Assembly (NCBI RefSeq): GCF_900155565.1
Contig: NZ_FUHM01000002.1
Location: forward strand, 1,178,001-1,242,000
DNA from: Anaerosalibacter sp. Marseille-P3206
Lineage (GTDB): Bacteria; Bacillota; Clostridia; Tissierellales; Sporanaerobacteraceae
Length of the DNA: 64,000 nucleotides
Direction of reading: 5' to 3'
The stretch's first letter is position 1. The number at the start of each line of letters is the position of its first letter. The position numbers and the translations under genes were made by a program. Positions 35,792-45,649 of this stretch are shown here, piece after piece. The notes beneath the pieces are model-generated. The model was not told the DNA's origin. It worked only from the letters and a program-made list of their open reading frames with translations, and did not search any database.

Positions 35792-36493
35792 ATGTTTACT
35801 CCAATTAAGAATACAACTGTTTCTGAAAAAGTAGTTGAACAAATAAAAGAAATGCTTTTGAGAGGAAATCTCAACAAAGGTGACAAATTGCCCTCTGAAA
35901 GACAAATGGCTGAAACATTAGAAGTAAGCAGATCTTCTGTAAGAGAAGCCTTAAAAGAATTAGAGATAATGGGACTAATAGAGTCTAAACAGGGAGAAGG
36001 AAATTTTATTAAAGATAATTTTGAAGATATATTATTTGAACCTTTCTCTACATTTTTCTTAATAAAAGAAAGCAATGCAGAAGAAATATTAGAACTTAGA
36101 AATGTAATAGAAAAAGGTACAGCTGTATTAGCAGCTGAACGAATTACAATGGAAGAATTAGAGGATATAAAAAATATTTTAACAACCTCAGAAAATTCAC
36201 GTTCTGAAGATGAATTGGCAAAACTTGATGTGATTTTTCACTATAAAATAGCACAGGCAAGTAAAAACTTTCTTCTACAAAGTATATTAAATGCAGTTTC
36301 ATCCCTTATTGAAGCATCTATAAAGGATATAAGAAAAAACATAATGATAGAAGAAAAGCATAAGGAAATCATAAAAGCTCAGCATCTTGATATATATAAA
36401 GCTTTAGAATCTCACAATCCTAAAGCTAGTGAAAAGGCTATGACAGATCATCTTAATTTTGTAAATAATGAAATGAAAAAATCTATAATATAA
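35792..36493 (+). CDS. FadR-type GntR transcription regulator, probable lactate regulator
   Basis: Protein of 233 residues. N-terminal winged helix (SERQMAETLEVSRSSVREALKE is the recognition region), linker, and a C-terminal all-helical FCD ligand-binding domain (ELRNVIEKGTAVLAAERIT, FHYKIAQASKN). FCD regulators bind small acids. The convergent neighbour is L-lactate dehydrogenase, so lactate control (LldR-like) is plausible but not shown. Ribosome site AAAGGAAG. The gene stops inside a hairpin shared with the ldh end. Confidence 0.85.
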   Translation: MFTPIKNTTVSEKVVEQIKEMLLRGNLNKGDKLPSERQMAETLEVSRSSVREALKELEIMGLIESKQGEGNFIKDNFEDILFEPFSTFFLIKESNAEEILELRNVIEKGTAVLAAERITMEELEDIKNILTTSENSRSEDELAKLDVIFHYKIAQASKNFLLQSILNAVSSLIEASIKDIRKNIMIEEKHKEIIKAQHLDIYKALESHNPKASEKAMTDHLNFVNNEMKKSII

Positions 36494-36530
36494 TAGTCAC
36501 CTCTATTAGTTAGTAATAAAGGTGACTATT
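36492..36530. terminator. Bidirectional terminator between GntR gene and ldh
   Basis: AATAGTCACCT at 36492-36502 pairs perfectly with AGGTGACTATT at 36520-36530, and TATTA/TAATA pair within. T-rich sequence follows on both strands, and the flanking genes converge. Confidence 0.8.
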
Positions 36531-36534
36531 TGTA

Positions 36535-37503
36535 TTATATAGCTACTCCTTCTTTTGGGAATGATGCATCTAAAACTGTTTCTAATGCATTTGCAGAACT
36601 TTGTAATCTTTCAATTTCATCATCATTTAAGCTTACCTTTAGCACTCTTTCAACACCATTTCTTCCAACTATGGCTGGTACTCCTAGGTAAATATCATCT
36701 ATATCATAATAATCCTCAACTAAAGTAGAAACTGGTAATATGCATTTTTCATCACCTAGTATCGCCTCTACTATACGTTTGATAGCTAAGCCAATAGCAT
36801 AGAAAGTAGCTCCTTTTCTGTTGATGACTTCGTAAGCTGCATTTTTAACATTTTCGTGGATTTCTGTTCTAACAGCTTCATTGTATCTACAACCTACTTC
36901 TTTTGCATATTCATCAATTTCAATACCTTGAATATTTGTTAAACTCCATGCTGGGAATTCTGTATCTCCATGTTCTCCCATGATATATGTTTGAACATCT
37001 CTTGCATCTACCTTTAATCTCTTACTTATTTCATATTTAAGTCTTGAAGTATCTAAAACAGTACCAGAACCTATAACTCTTTCTTTAGGAAACCCTGACA
37101 ATTCATAAGCTACATAGCTTAATATGTCTACAGGATTTGAAACTACTAATAATATTGAATTTGGACTATATTTAACGACTTCTGGAACAATTGATTTGAG
37201 AATTTTAATATTTTTATTTACAAGATCTATTCTAGTTTCACCAGGTTTTTGTGCAGCCCCTGCTGTTATAATAACGATATCTGAATCCTTAGTATCTTTG
37301 TATTCTCCAGCTTTAATATTTACAGGTTTTACAAATCCTGCACCATGACTTAAATCTAGTACTTCGCCTAATGTTTTTTCTTTGTTAACATCAACTATCA
37401 CTAGTTCTGAAGCCAATCCTCCCATAACTAATGCATAAGCAGCAGTTGCGCCTACGGAACCTGCACCTACTATTGATATCTTAGCACTTCTCTTCTTTTC
37501 CAT
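36535..37503 (-). CDS. ldh: L-lactate dehydrogenase
   Basis: Protein of 322 residues. NAD-binding [13 protein letters not shown] at residue 12, substrate loop and Arg in [12 protein letters not shown], catalytic His in [12 protein letters not shown]. It reduces pyruvate to lactate while regenerating NAD in fermentation. Length and motifs are those of the ordinary fructose-1,6-bisphosphate-sensitive bacterial enzyme. It is a single-gene unit. The 289 bp upstream hold its promoter region and a REP-like double palindrome. Confidence 0.95.
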   Translation of the reverse strand: MEKKRSAKISIVGAGSVGATAAYALVMGGLASELVIVDVNKEKTLGEVLDLSHGAGFVKPVNIKAGEYKDTKDSDIVIITAGAAQKPGETRIDLVNKNIKILKSIVPEVVKYSPNSILLVVSNPVDILSYVAYELSGFPKERVIGSGTVLDTSRLKYEISKRLKVDARDVQTYIMGEHGDTEFPAWSLTNIQGIEIDEYAKEVGCRYNEAVRTEIHENVKNAAYEVINRKGATFYAIGLAIKRIVEAILGDEKCILPVSTLVEDYYDIDDIYLGVPAIVGRNGVERVLKVSLNDDEIERLQSSANALETVLDASFPKEGVAI

Positions 37504-37644
37504 TTAAGTCATCCTCTCCATAAGATTAATTTTGGTTTGATGGTTTAGTGGTCTTACCACTTCTTTTTTTTATAATACCACAATGAAATATTAATGTCTA
37601 CAATAGTTATTTTATTGTCAAACTATTTAATTAATTTGTCAATA

Positions 37645-37705
37645 CGACAGCGGGACGGTTCTTTTTGTCGCATTTTTGTGAGTCAGGGGACGGTCCCTTG
37701 ACTCA
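37645..37705. repeat. REP-like double palindrome
   Basis: First hairpin CGACA...TGTCG at 37645-37670 encloses GGGACGGTTC; the second, TGAGTCAGGGGAC...GTCCCTTGACTCA at 37679-37705, is nearly perfect. Both carry the GGGACGGT core. It lies between divergent ldh and the M16C gene; nothing else is seen in this gap except promoter-like sequence. Confidence 0.75.
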
Positions 37706-37792
37706 TTCAATAGATATTTTAGTTGGCGTTACTATCTCCATTAGTGATATAATACTTAATATGTCGATAATTTTATAAGAGGAGGTAGTTAT

Positions 37793-40714
37793 ATGATTTT
37801 TGAAGTTGGTAAAACTTACTTTGGATTTAATTTAATCGATGAGTATGAAATAAAAGAAATACAGTCAATTGCAAGAATATTCTATCATGAAAAATCAGGT
37901 GCAAGATTATTGCATTTAGAAAATGAAGATGACAACAAGGTATTTTCCATTGGGTTTAGAACTCCACCATCAGATAGTACTGGAGTTCCTCATATTATAG
38001 AACACTGCGTTCTATCTGGTTCTAGAAAATATAAAACCAGAGAACCATTCATGGACATGGTAAAAGGTTCATTACAAACCTTCATCAATGCTATGACCTT
38101 TGGAGATAAGACAGTATATCCTATAGCAAGTAGAAATGAAAAAGATTTCTTTAACTTGATGGATGTCTACTTGGATGCAGTTTTTTATACTAGCATATAC
38201 GAAATACCTGAAATATTTATGCAAGAAGGTTGGCATTATGAATTATTTGACCCTGAAGATGATTTAGAATATAAGGGCGTTGTATACAACGAAATGCAAG
38301 GAGCCTATTCATCTCCTGAGACAATTCTAGATGAAAACATAAGTAAATCACTATATCCAGATACTTGTTATAAATATTCTTCTGGGGGAAATCCTGATGT
38401 TATTCCAGAACTTAGCTATGAAGCTTTTTTAGATTTTCATAGAAAATTCTATCATCCTTCCAACAGCTATATCTATCTATATGGTAATGGAAATATAGAA
38501 AAACAATTGCAATTTATAGATGAAAATTATCTATCCAATTTTCAAAAAATAGAAATAGATTCTCATATCAATGCACAAAAACCTTTTACATCTAGAAATG
38601 AAATAGTTGACTACTACCCTATTTCAAATGATGAAAGTGAACAAAATCGTACTTATTTAAGCTTAAACTACGTATTGGGAGAAAAAACAGATTCAGAAAC
38701 TTATTTAATGAGTAGTATATTGAGTCAATTATTAATAGAATCTCAAGCTGCACCTCTTAAAAAAGCATTAATCGATGCTGGAATAGGAGAAGATATATTC
38801 CCAATGGTAACTGATGGCATACAACTAGGTTTTGGTATTGTTGCAAAAAATACATCTATAGATAAAAAACCAGAATTTGAAAGTGTAGTTTACGATACTC
38901 TAAACAAACTAGTTAAGGAAGGCATCGATAGAAAACTAATTGAAGCTTGTATAAATATAGTTGAATACAATCTACGTGAAGCTGGAAAATTCCCAACAAA
39001 GGGTCTTATATACAATATGCAGTCCTTAAATAGTTGGTTGTACGATAGTAGTCCTACAACTCATCTACAATATGATGAAACCATAAATAAACTTAGAAAC
39101 AATATAGATAGTGGTTACTTTGAAAAATTCATTGAAGAGAGAATCATTAATAACTCCCATAGTTCAATGGTAATTATAGAACCTAAAAAAGGATTGGGAG
39201 AAGAAAAAATAAATGAAACAAAGAAAAAACTAGCTGATTATAAAAAATCTCTTACTGAGGAAGATATTGAAAAATTAATTGGACAAAATGAAAAACTTAA
39301 AAATATCCAATTAACAGATGATACTGAAGAAGCTAAAGCTACAATCCCAAAACTTTCTATATCTGATGTTGAACCTAAAGCTTTAGTTATTCCTCAGGAA
39401 ATAATTAAGGATGAAAACCACACTATACTTTACCATGATATATTCACTAGTAAGATCGCCTATGTAGACTTATATTTTGATATTAGTATGCTTGATGAAG
39501 AATTGATCCCATATACAAATGTATTGGCATGGCTTTTAGGAAAAATGGATACAAGGGATATGACTTATTCTGAACTCTCAAATGAAATATATGTAAACAC
39601 TGGCGGAATTAATTTCAATGTGAATGCATATGGAGAAAACAAAAACAATGAAGTTTTCCATCCTAAGTTCATCATCAGTGGCAAAGCTATAGGAGATAAT
39701 ATATTTAAACTATTAGAACTTACAAATACTTTGATTACTGAAAGCAAATTAGAAGACAAAAAACGAGTTAAAGAATTGCTTCAACAATTGAAATCAAGAA
39801 TAGAAATGGTAATATTCGATATGGGACATTCTATAGCTTCTGCAAGAGTTGGTTCCTACTTCTCACCATCTATGAGATATATGGAAAAGATAAGCGGACT
39901 AGATTTCTATTGGTTCATATCAGACATTCTAGAAAAATTTGATGAAAATAGTGAAGAGTTCATGTCTAATCTAAACAAAGTATACGAAAAAATATTTAAT
40001 ATAAATAATTTAATTGTATCCTTCACTGGAGATAAGGAAGATTTCGCTATTGTTAAGGACAATCTAAAAATTGTAACAAAGGACATTAATACAGAAAAAA
40101 TAGAAAGTAAGAAATTTAGTTTTTCTGAAGAAAAATTAAATGAAGGAATACTTTCATCTGGAAATGTTCAATATGTATCAAAAGGCTACAATTTCAAAAA
40201 GCTTGGATATGACTACAATGGTAGTATGTTAGTTTTAGCTACTATACTAAATGGCGATTTCCTTCACAATAGAATAAGAGCAAGAGGTGGCGCTTATGGT
40301 GCAGGTATATCCTTTGATACTACAGGTCATCTAGTAACTTACTCCTATAGAGATCCTAATCTTAAGGAAACTATAAATACTTATGATAGTATGGCAGATT
40401 ATATTAAGAACTTAAATCTAGATGAATCTGATTTGACAACATTCATCATAGGTACTATGAGTCGTCTAGATCCAGCTTTGACACCTCATATGAAGGGACA
40501 AATAGCAACAATAAGATATATCTCTAATATAAGTCAAGAAGAAGTGCAAAAAACAAGAGATGAAGTACTAAGCACAAAACTTGAAGACATAAGAGCCCTT
40601 TCACCAATTCTTGAAGATACAATGAAACAAGATTATCTATGTGTATTGGGTAATGAAAATAAGATAAGAGAAAATAGTGAAGTGTTTAAGAATATTGTTA
40701 AATTGAAGAAATAA
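37793..40714 (+). CDS. M16C-family zinc metalloprotease (presequence protease-like)
   Basis: Protein of 973 residues, the full length of the two-halved M16C family. The inverted zinc motif HIIEH lies near residue 66 (VPHIIEHCVLSG), with the downstream zinc-ligand region VVYNEMQGAYSS. A linker of about 100 charged residues near 450-560 separates the two halves, as in PreP. Such proteases degrade short peptides inside a closed chamber, here probably in the cytoplasm because no signal is present. AGGAGG precedes the ATG. Monocistronic, with its own terminator. Confidence 0.93.
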   Translation: MIFEVGKTYFGFNLIDEYEIKEIQSIARIFYHEKSGARLLHLENEDDNKVFSIGFRTPPSDSTGVPHIIEHCVLSGSRKYKTREPFMDMVKGSLQTFINAMTFGDKTVYPIASRNEKDFFNLMDVYLDAVFYTSIYEIPEIFMQEGWHYELFDPEDDLEYKGVVYNEMQGAYSSPETILDENISKSLYPDTCYKYSSGGNPDVIPELSYEAFLDFHRKFYHPSNSYIYLYGNGNIEKQLQFIDENYLSNFQKIEIDSHINAQKPFTSRNEIVDYYPISNDESEQNRTYLSLNYVLGEKTDSETYLMSSILSQLLIESQAAPLKKALIDAGIGEDIFPMVTDGIQLGFGIVAKNTSIDKKPEFESVVYDTLNKLVKEGIDRKLIEACINIVEYNLREAGKFPTKGLIYNMQSLNSWLYDSSPTTHLQYDETINKLRNNIDSGYFEKFIEERIINNSHSSMVIIEPKKGLGEEKINETKKKLADYKKSLTEEDIEKLIGQNEKLKNIQLTDDTEEAKATIPKLSISDVEPKALVIPQEIIKDENHTILYHDIFTSKIAYVDLYFDISMLDEELIPYTNVLAWLLGKMDTRDMTYSELSNEIYVNTGGINFNVNAYGENKNNEVFHPKFIISGKAIGDNIFKLLELTNTLITESKLEDKKRVKELLQQLKSRIEMVIFDMGHSIASARVGSYFSPSMRYMEKISGLDFYWFISDILEKFDENSEEFMSNLNKVYEKIFNINNLIVSFTGDKEDFAIVKDNLKIVTKDINTEKIESKKFSFSEEKLNEGILSSGNVQYVSKGYNFKKLGYDYNGSMLVLATILNGDFLHNRIRARGGAYGAGISFDTTGHLVTYSYRDPNLKETINTYDSMADYIKNLNLDESDLTTFIIGTMSRLDPALTPHMKGQIATIRYISNISQEEVQKTRDEVLSTKLEDIRALSPILEDTMKQDYLCVLGNENKIRENSEVFKNIVKLKK

Positions 40715-40724
40715 TAAGAAAAGC

Positions 40725-40743
40725 GGGAGACCACAGGTCTCCC
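40725..40743. terminator. Hairpin terminator between convergent genes
   Basis: GGGAGACC and GGTCTCCC form a perfect 8-bp stem around ACA, 10 bp after the M16C stop and touching the stop of the ABC permease gene on the other strand. Confidence 0.65.
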
Positions 40744-42384
40744 CTACATATTTTCTATAGATATGTTAAATGCCTTTTTCCATGCAAATATATTTGCAAT
40801 CAATAATATTAGCATAAATATATACCTACCATAATCAATTTTTGTAGCCACATAGTGAACTCCACCTAATGCTAATATAACTAGAAACAATGGTATAACA
40901 ATAAATCCTTGACTTTGATTTGCTACATCAAAAGACTCAGAAAAAGGTAAAGTCTTTTTCATAAATTTAAAACAAATTACTACAAATAATATTATATTTA
41001 AAAATACTATAACTAAGTCTACAGCTATTCTACCTTTAAATATAAACATAAATATTATACTTTGAAAAATATACACAGGTAACAAAAGATTGATAATTAA
41101 AGCCTTCAGCGTACCCTTAAAAATATCTCTTGTATTAGTAAAAGGTAACATCTTATAAATCCAAGCAGCTTTATATTTTTCTGAATACCCTATAATCATA
41201 AGTATAGTGGGTATCATAAGGGCAACAAAATATATATTAAAATACATCTTGCTATTAGCTAAATGTGCCCATCCTTCATTTTTAACCGCTGATAATAAAA
41301 ATATAAATGGGAAAATCAAAGAAATCCCTAATGAAGGATAAGTTTTAAGCTTAAAATTTCTTTCTTTTTTCATCATATTTGTAGCAAATCTGAAAAACGT
41401 TCTTTCTTCTTTGGTCCTACAAAATATTTCTGATAAATAGAAATTTAATCCTTTGTCCTTAACTTTCACATTTCCACTACTATTATTTAACTTTTGTAGA
41501 TTGCTTTCAAAAGTAGGGGTAAGCTTTACATATATTATTATTGATAATATAGGCACTATCAAAGCCAAAGCTGAAAATGCAATTATATGAGTATCATAAT
41601 TTTTATTGATAATCAACTCAAAAGGCCCACCAAACCACATAGATGGAATTAAATATTGCCACCATTTTGGAACAAAATCAATATTCATAATATCACTAAA
41701 ATCAAATAACCTTCCTATAAGTTGATAACCTACAGATAGGGCTATGGATAATATTATTTGAACATAGTTGATAATATCTTTAAGTTTTTCACCGTCAAAA
41801 AACTTAAGTATCAATATATACAATAGGGCAGTCAAAGCTACTATCAATAAATCCATAAGAATTACTTCTAATAGAAATACTATAAAAAACAGAAATCTAC
41901 TTCTAAATAAGGATACAATAAGTGCTGGTCCTGTAAAAGAAAATGTTATATAAAACATGTATATCATTATATGGACAGTCTTTGCTGCACTTAGAGTTTT
42001 CCCATCTACTGGCTTTGATAGAATGATGTCCTTATCTCTTAAATCTAATAATACAGAAGAAAAATCTGAAATTAAAATAGTCATCATCATGAACATCAAT
42101 ATACCAAATAGAATACTCATTTTAAATAGATAATTTCCCTCTAAAATAACAAAAGGAACTAATATTATTCCAAGCAATATATAAAACCACAGAGATTTTA
42201 CAATGCTATTTCCTTCCTCACTTTTCTTTTTGGAAGTATTATTTTTCATTACTGTAGGAACTCTTCTTTCATCTAACATAAGCTTAACTTGAAGTATTTT
42301 TCTCATAATGTCATAATCTACTCCAAATCTTTCAAATATTCTCCTAAATTTATCTATAAACCTAAGTATTTTAAAATCTTTCAT
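40744..42384 (-). CDS. Large ABC transporter permease subunit
   Basis: Protein of 546 residues with about twelve membrane helices in two halves and a charged N-terminal segment of about 50 residues. It has no ATPase part. Its ATG overlaps the TGA of the upstream ATPase gene as ATGA, so the two are coupled. It probably forms the channel of an exporter of the large ABC-2 type seen in Bacillota; the substrate is not apparent. Confidence 0.82.
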   Translation of the reverse strand: MKDFKILRFIDKFRRIFERFGVDYDIMRKILQVKLMLDERRVPTVMKNNTSKKKSEEGNSIVKSLWFYILLGIILVPFVILEGNYLFKMSILFGILMFMMMTILISDFSSVLLDLRDKDIILSKPVDGKTLSAAKTVHIMIYMFYITFSFTGPALIVSLFRSRFLFFIVFLLEVILMDLLIVALTALLYILILKFFDGEKLKDIINYVQIILSIALSVGYQLIGRLFDFSDIMNIDFVPKWWQYLIPSMWFGGPFELIINKNYDTHIIAFSALALIVPILSIIIYVKLTPTFESNLQKLNNSSGNVKVKDKGLNFYLSEIFCRTKEERTFFRFATNMMKKERNFKLKTYPSLGISLIFPFIFLLSAVKNEGWAHLANSKMYFNIYFVALMIPTILMIIGYSEKYKAAWIYKMLPFTNTRDIFKGTLKALIINLLLPVYIFQSIIFMFIFKGRIAVDLVIVFLNIILFVVICFKFMKKTLPFSESFDVANQSQGFIVIPLFLVILALGGVHYVATKIDYGRYIFMLILLIANIFAWKKAFNISIENM

Positions 42385-43175
42385 ATTTCCACCTCTTGAA
42401 CTACGGATACAATTTCTTCTGCAATTTCTTTGTGTTCATTGAATCCAGTAAGTTCGTTAAATATTCCTTCCAATGAACCCTCCATAGACTTTTCTTTTAG
42501 TTCATCAAAGCTCCCATCTGCAACAACTTGTCCATCATTTATAAGAACTATTCTACTACTTATTTTTTCAACTACCTCCATTATATGAGAAGAATAAAAT
42601 ATGGTTTTCCCTTGAGAAGCCAATTCTGCCAATACTTCTTTGAAAACCATAACACTATTTGCATCCATTCCACTAAGAGGTTCATCTAAAAATAGAATAT
42701 CAGGATTGTTTAATAAGCTTGATATTATGACTACCTTTTGACGCATTCCCTTTGAATATGAGGATATCCTTGAATCATATACCTTTTCTAGATTGAATAA
42801 TTCCATTAGCTTCTTTGCTTTTTCATCAGCTACATCATAATCAAGTCCATATAGTTCTCCTACAAAGGTTAAATATTCTCTTCCTGTTAAACTATCATAT
42901 ATTTCAGCTACTTCAGGCACATAGCCTATTTTCTTTTTATATTCCACATTTTCACTAGATACATTTTGTCCAAATATCTTTATTTCTCCTGTATACTGTT
43001 CAATAAGTCCTAGCATTATCTTAACAGTAGTACTTTTCCCTGCTCCATTTGGACCTATATAACCTATAATCTGTCCTCTATAAACGTCTAAGTCTATTCC
43101 CTTCAACACTTTTTTAGTACCAAAACTCTTTTCTAATCCTCTTATAGTTATTATTGGTTGATTATGTGATTCCAT
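42381..43175 (-). CDS. ABC transporter ATPase
   Basis: Protein of 264 residues: Walker A GPNGAGKSTT, signature SYSKGMRQKVVI (a KGM variant common in this group), Walker B ILFLDEPLSGMD, switch His in YSSHIMEVVE. It powers the permease that follows with a 4-bp overlap. Ribosome site AGGAG. The 110 bp upstream separate it from a broken thioesterase gene. Confidence 0.9.
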   Translation of the reverse strand: MESHNQPIITIRGLEKSFGTKKVLKGIDLDVYRGQIIGYIGPNGAGKSTTVKIMLGLIEQYTGEIKIFGQNVSSENVEYKKKIGYVPEVAEIYDSLTGREYLTFVGELYGLDYDVADEKAKKLMELFNLEKVYDSRISSYSKGMRQKVVIISSLLNNPDILFLDEPLSGMDANSVMVFKEVLAELASQGKTIFYSSHIMEVVEKISSRIVLINDGQVVADGSFDELKEKSMEGSLEGIFNELTGFNEHKEIAEEIVSVVQEVEI

Positions 43176-43285
43176 CGACTCACTCCTTATTATCCATTAT
43201 GATACAATTTTATCACAAAAATATGTTGAGGAGAAATCTAAATAATAGACATTTTGATTTTATTGTTTTAAATTTGATGTAATTT

Positions 43286-43714
43286 TTATTTAAAAATCCA
43301 TATTTTTTTATGCCAACTTTTTAAAGCTTTGTACAATTTTTCATCACTATCTTTTTTGGCCTTCTGACTTGCTTCGACATCTCCTCCCATCTTCAAATTA
43401 TCATATTCTGCTAAGCCTCCTATGACATGCCCAACATCAGGATATAAACATAAATCTGTGTTTTTGGGTTTTTTATTTTTTATTTGTTCTGCCATAGTAT
43501 CACTAGGCCATAATTTATCCTCACATCCTGCAAATAATATAATATTATTTTTATAATTTTCAACCTTTATCCTTGCAGATTCTTTATTACTGCTATTTTT
43601 AATTGCAGACTCATATACAGGTCTAAAGGTCATTGGAACATTAGATGCGTATTCTTCGTTTACTTGTTTTCTTGATTCAAGGGATGTTAATCCCCCCATT
43701 CCCAATATATTGTT
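43286..43714 (-). pseudogene. C-terminal fragment of a BAAT-type acyl-CoA thioesterase/dienelactone-hydrolase-like protein
   Basis: About 140 codons align to the end of the BAAT_C alpha/beta-hydrolase domain: ILFAGCEDKLWPSDTMAEQI carries the acid residue and DVGHVIGG the catalytic His. The N-terminal domain and the nucleophile serine (GxSxG) are missing. The frame extends upstream to 43780, but that part only reads through a REP-like palindrome, so it is not ancestral. Probably a dead remnant. Confidence 0.75.
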
Positions 43715-43749
43715 TTCCCCCAATAAATATATTATATCATAACAAAAAT

Positions 43750-43778
43750 GCGACAAAAGAACTTGTCCCTTCTGTCGC
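43750..43778. repeat. REP-like palindrome
   Basis: GCGACA and TGTCGC frame AAAGAACTTGTCCCTTC. The flank ATTATATCATAACAAAAAT before it is shared with the unit at 49131, so the repeat unit is longer than the hairpin. It lies right at the broken 5' end of the thioesterase fragment. Confidence 0.7.
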
Positions 43779-43802
43779 ATAAGCTTTAAAAAATCTTCCC
43801 TA

Positions 43803-45371
43803 TTAATCTTTTTGTTTTACTCCAAAAAACCAATTATTTATATCTTCTTCATATTTTCTTTCTGCTAACTCTTCGCATACATCAATAAAGTCCCTCGTCG
43901 TAGCAATGGAAAATTTATATTTTTCGTAATAAGTGTTTAGAATATTATAAAACTTATCCTTCCCTAAATCTTTTTCAATTTCATGTAAAAACATAGCTCC
44001 TTTGAGCAATAAACCAGTATACTCATTCCCATCTTCTATCATATAAGTTGGCATCAAAATCAGTTCTTTTTTACCACTATCGCCAATCCTATTTTTATAG
44101 ATAGCAACAATTTCATCATAGTATTTCTCTCCTTGCTCCTCGCCATAGACTTCATCATAGAAAAGTTTCTCTGCATATATAGCAAAGGATTCATCCAACC
44201 AAGCCTCATATATCTGGTTATTCCCTACCACTCCATACCACCATTGATGAGCTACTTCATGAATAATTGTAGTTTCAAGACTTTTATCATTTAATTTGTT
44301 ACTCTTCCACACAAACACCATTCCAGGATACTCCATACCAGTTGCATCAGCAGTTACAACAGATAATACCTCATAAGGATACTTTCCGAATATTTTATTG
44401 TAGACCTCTACAGATTTATATGCTAATTCTGCTGCCTCAGTATTAATTGTCTCACTATTTGGCAATAGATAATTCTTGACCAATACTCCATCTATAACCT
44501 TTTCTTGAATAATAAAATCCTGACTCGCAGCCCAAGCAAAATCCCTCATAAGTTTTGCTTCCACATTCCAAACTTTACTTTCTCCCTGAACTTCTTCCGA
44601 AAGAATTTTCCCAGAACAAGCTATAATATAATCTTTTGGTGCCTTAATAGTAACACTATAGTTGCTAATATCACTGTAAAAAGGGTCTCCCATGGAGTAA
44701 TACAAATCAATATTCCACTTTCTGCTATCATATACTGCTGCAATGGGATATCCGTTTCCTATTTGAAACGTGTTGTCTCCATAACCAAAGCGTTCTTCTG
44801 CATTAGGAAGTATAACTTCATATTCCATATAAATTTCTACAGATTTTCCAGGAACAAGAGCTGATTTCATAGGTATTTTCAATAATGTGCTGTCATCACC
44901 AAGTATTGAGGATTTAATCTTTTTACCTTCCACCATGACTTTTGTAACGTTAATTAAGCCTGAATTAAAACCTCCGATATAGGAATCTGAAGAATAAGGT
45001 GTTGTACTATCTTCCTTGAATGCATTGGGATAAATGTGAAAGTATATTTCACTTAAAGATACATCCTCATTATTTATATACTTAACCGATTGCTTGCCTA
45101 TATACTTTTTCTGTATTGGATCAAACTCTATATAAATTTTATACTCATTTGGTGTCTTAATATCTAAAACATTTCGATTATATTTCTCATCTGAAAGGTA
45201 ACTTTCCCAATCCGCCTTGCTTGAAAAGTCTGTTTGTCCTATCTTCTCTTTCGGAGTATCTATTTCTCCTGTTGTAGATGTAGTTCCACCTTCCTTTGTA
45301 TCACAGCCAATCATTGAAAATATTATAAGGATAATCATAACAATCAATAAAAACCTTTTAATTTTACTCAT
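43803..45371 (-). CDS. Lipoprotein M1-family zinc aminopeptidase
   Basis: Protein of 522 residues. Lipoprotein signal (hydrophobic LLIVMIILIIFSM, then lipobox with Cys in MIGCDTKEGG). The M1 N-terminal beta domain is followed by the catalytic domain with substrate loop TGMEYPGM (in place of GAMEN), zinc motif HEVAHQWWYG and the third ligand Glu in WLDESFA. The long C-terminal helical domain of larger M1 enzymes is missing, as in other short bacterial relatives. It acts outside the membrane, probably on peptides. GGAGG precedes the ATG. Confidence 0.92.
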   Translation of the reverse strand: MSKIKRFLLIVMIILIIFSMIGCDTKEGGTTSTTGEIDTPKEKIGQTDFSSKADWESYLSDEKYNRNVLDIKTPNEYKIYIEFDPIQKKYIGKQSVKYINNEDVSLSEIYFHIYPNAFKEDSTTPYSSDSYIGGFNSGLINVTKVMVEGKKIKSSILGDDSTLLKIPMKSALVPGKSVEIYMEYEVILPNAEERFGYGDNTFQIGNGYPIAAVYDSRKWNIDLYYSMGDPFYSDISNYSVTIKAPKDYIIACSGKILSEEVQGESKVWNVEAKLMRDFAWAASQDFIIQEKVIDGVLVKNYLLPNSETINTEAAELAYKSVEVYNKIFGKYPYEVLSVVTADATGMEYPGMVFVWKSNKLNDKSLETTIIHEVAHQWWYGVVGNNQIYEAWLDESFAIYAEKLFYDEVYGEEQGEKYYDEIVAIYKNRIGDSGKKELILMPTYMIEDGNEYTGLLLKGAMFLHEIEKDLGKDKFYNILNTYYEKYKFSIATTRDFIDVCEELAERKYEEDINNWFFGVKQKD

Positions 45372-45388
45372 TATCTTTTCACCTCCAA

Positions 45389-45463
45389 TTATGCCTTTCC
45401 AACAATTACAGCAAACTTTAAAAGACTATCGTCAACTGTTTCATAAAACTTTACTTCCATCAT
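45389..45463 (-). pseudogene. Possible NUDIX hydrolase N-terminal remnant
   Basis: A 24-codon frame reads MEVKFYETVDDSLLKFAVIV and ends soon after at TAA. This resembles the opening of a clostridial NUDIX family (KFYE..DDSLLKFAVIVS), but nothing with the GxxxxxE Nudix box follows. The rest of the 278-bp gap to 45650 shows no supported gene. Confidence 0.3.
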
Positions 45464-45649
45464 CCATGAATCACCATCCTATAATACAAATTATTCTTTC
45501 AACATATTTAGAAACTTTTATCTTCCTTTGCTGAAGAATTCTCTCATAACAAACTATATAATAATGCTTACCTCTAGAAACTCAAGCTTTTCACTATAAG
45601 AAGAATCCTTCAGATATTGATTTTCTCAATTAATACTTATATATTTTCA

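Noticed and set aside
35675-35905. N-terminal extension of the NarL-type kinase up to 35905
   Set aside because: The extension overlaps the divergent GntR gene, lacks a ribosome site, and the ATG at 35674 has a good one followed directly by the first membrane helix.
43715-43780. Start of the thioesterase frame at 43780
   Set aside because: The first 20 or so codons only translate the REP-like palindrome and its flank.
45217-45534. Plus-strand 105-codon frame near 45.4 kb
   Set aside because: It overlaps the start of the aminopeptidase gene and the NUDIX-like remnant on the other strand and has no ribosome site or motif.
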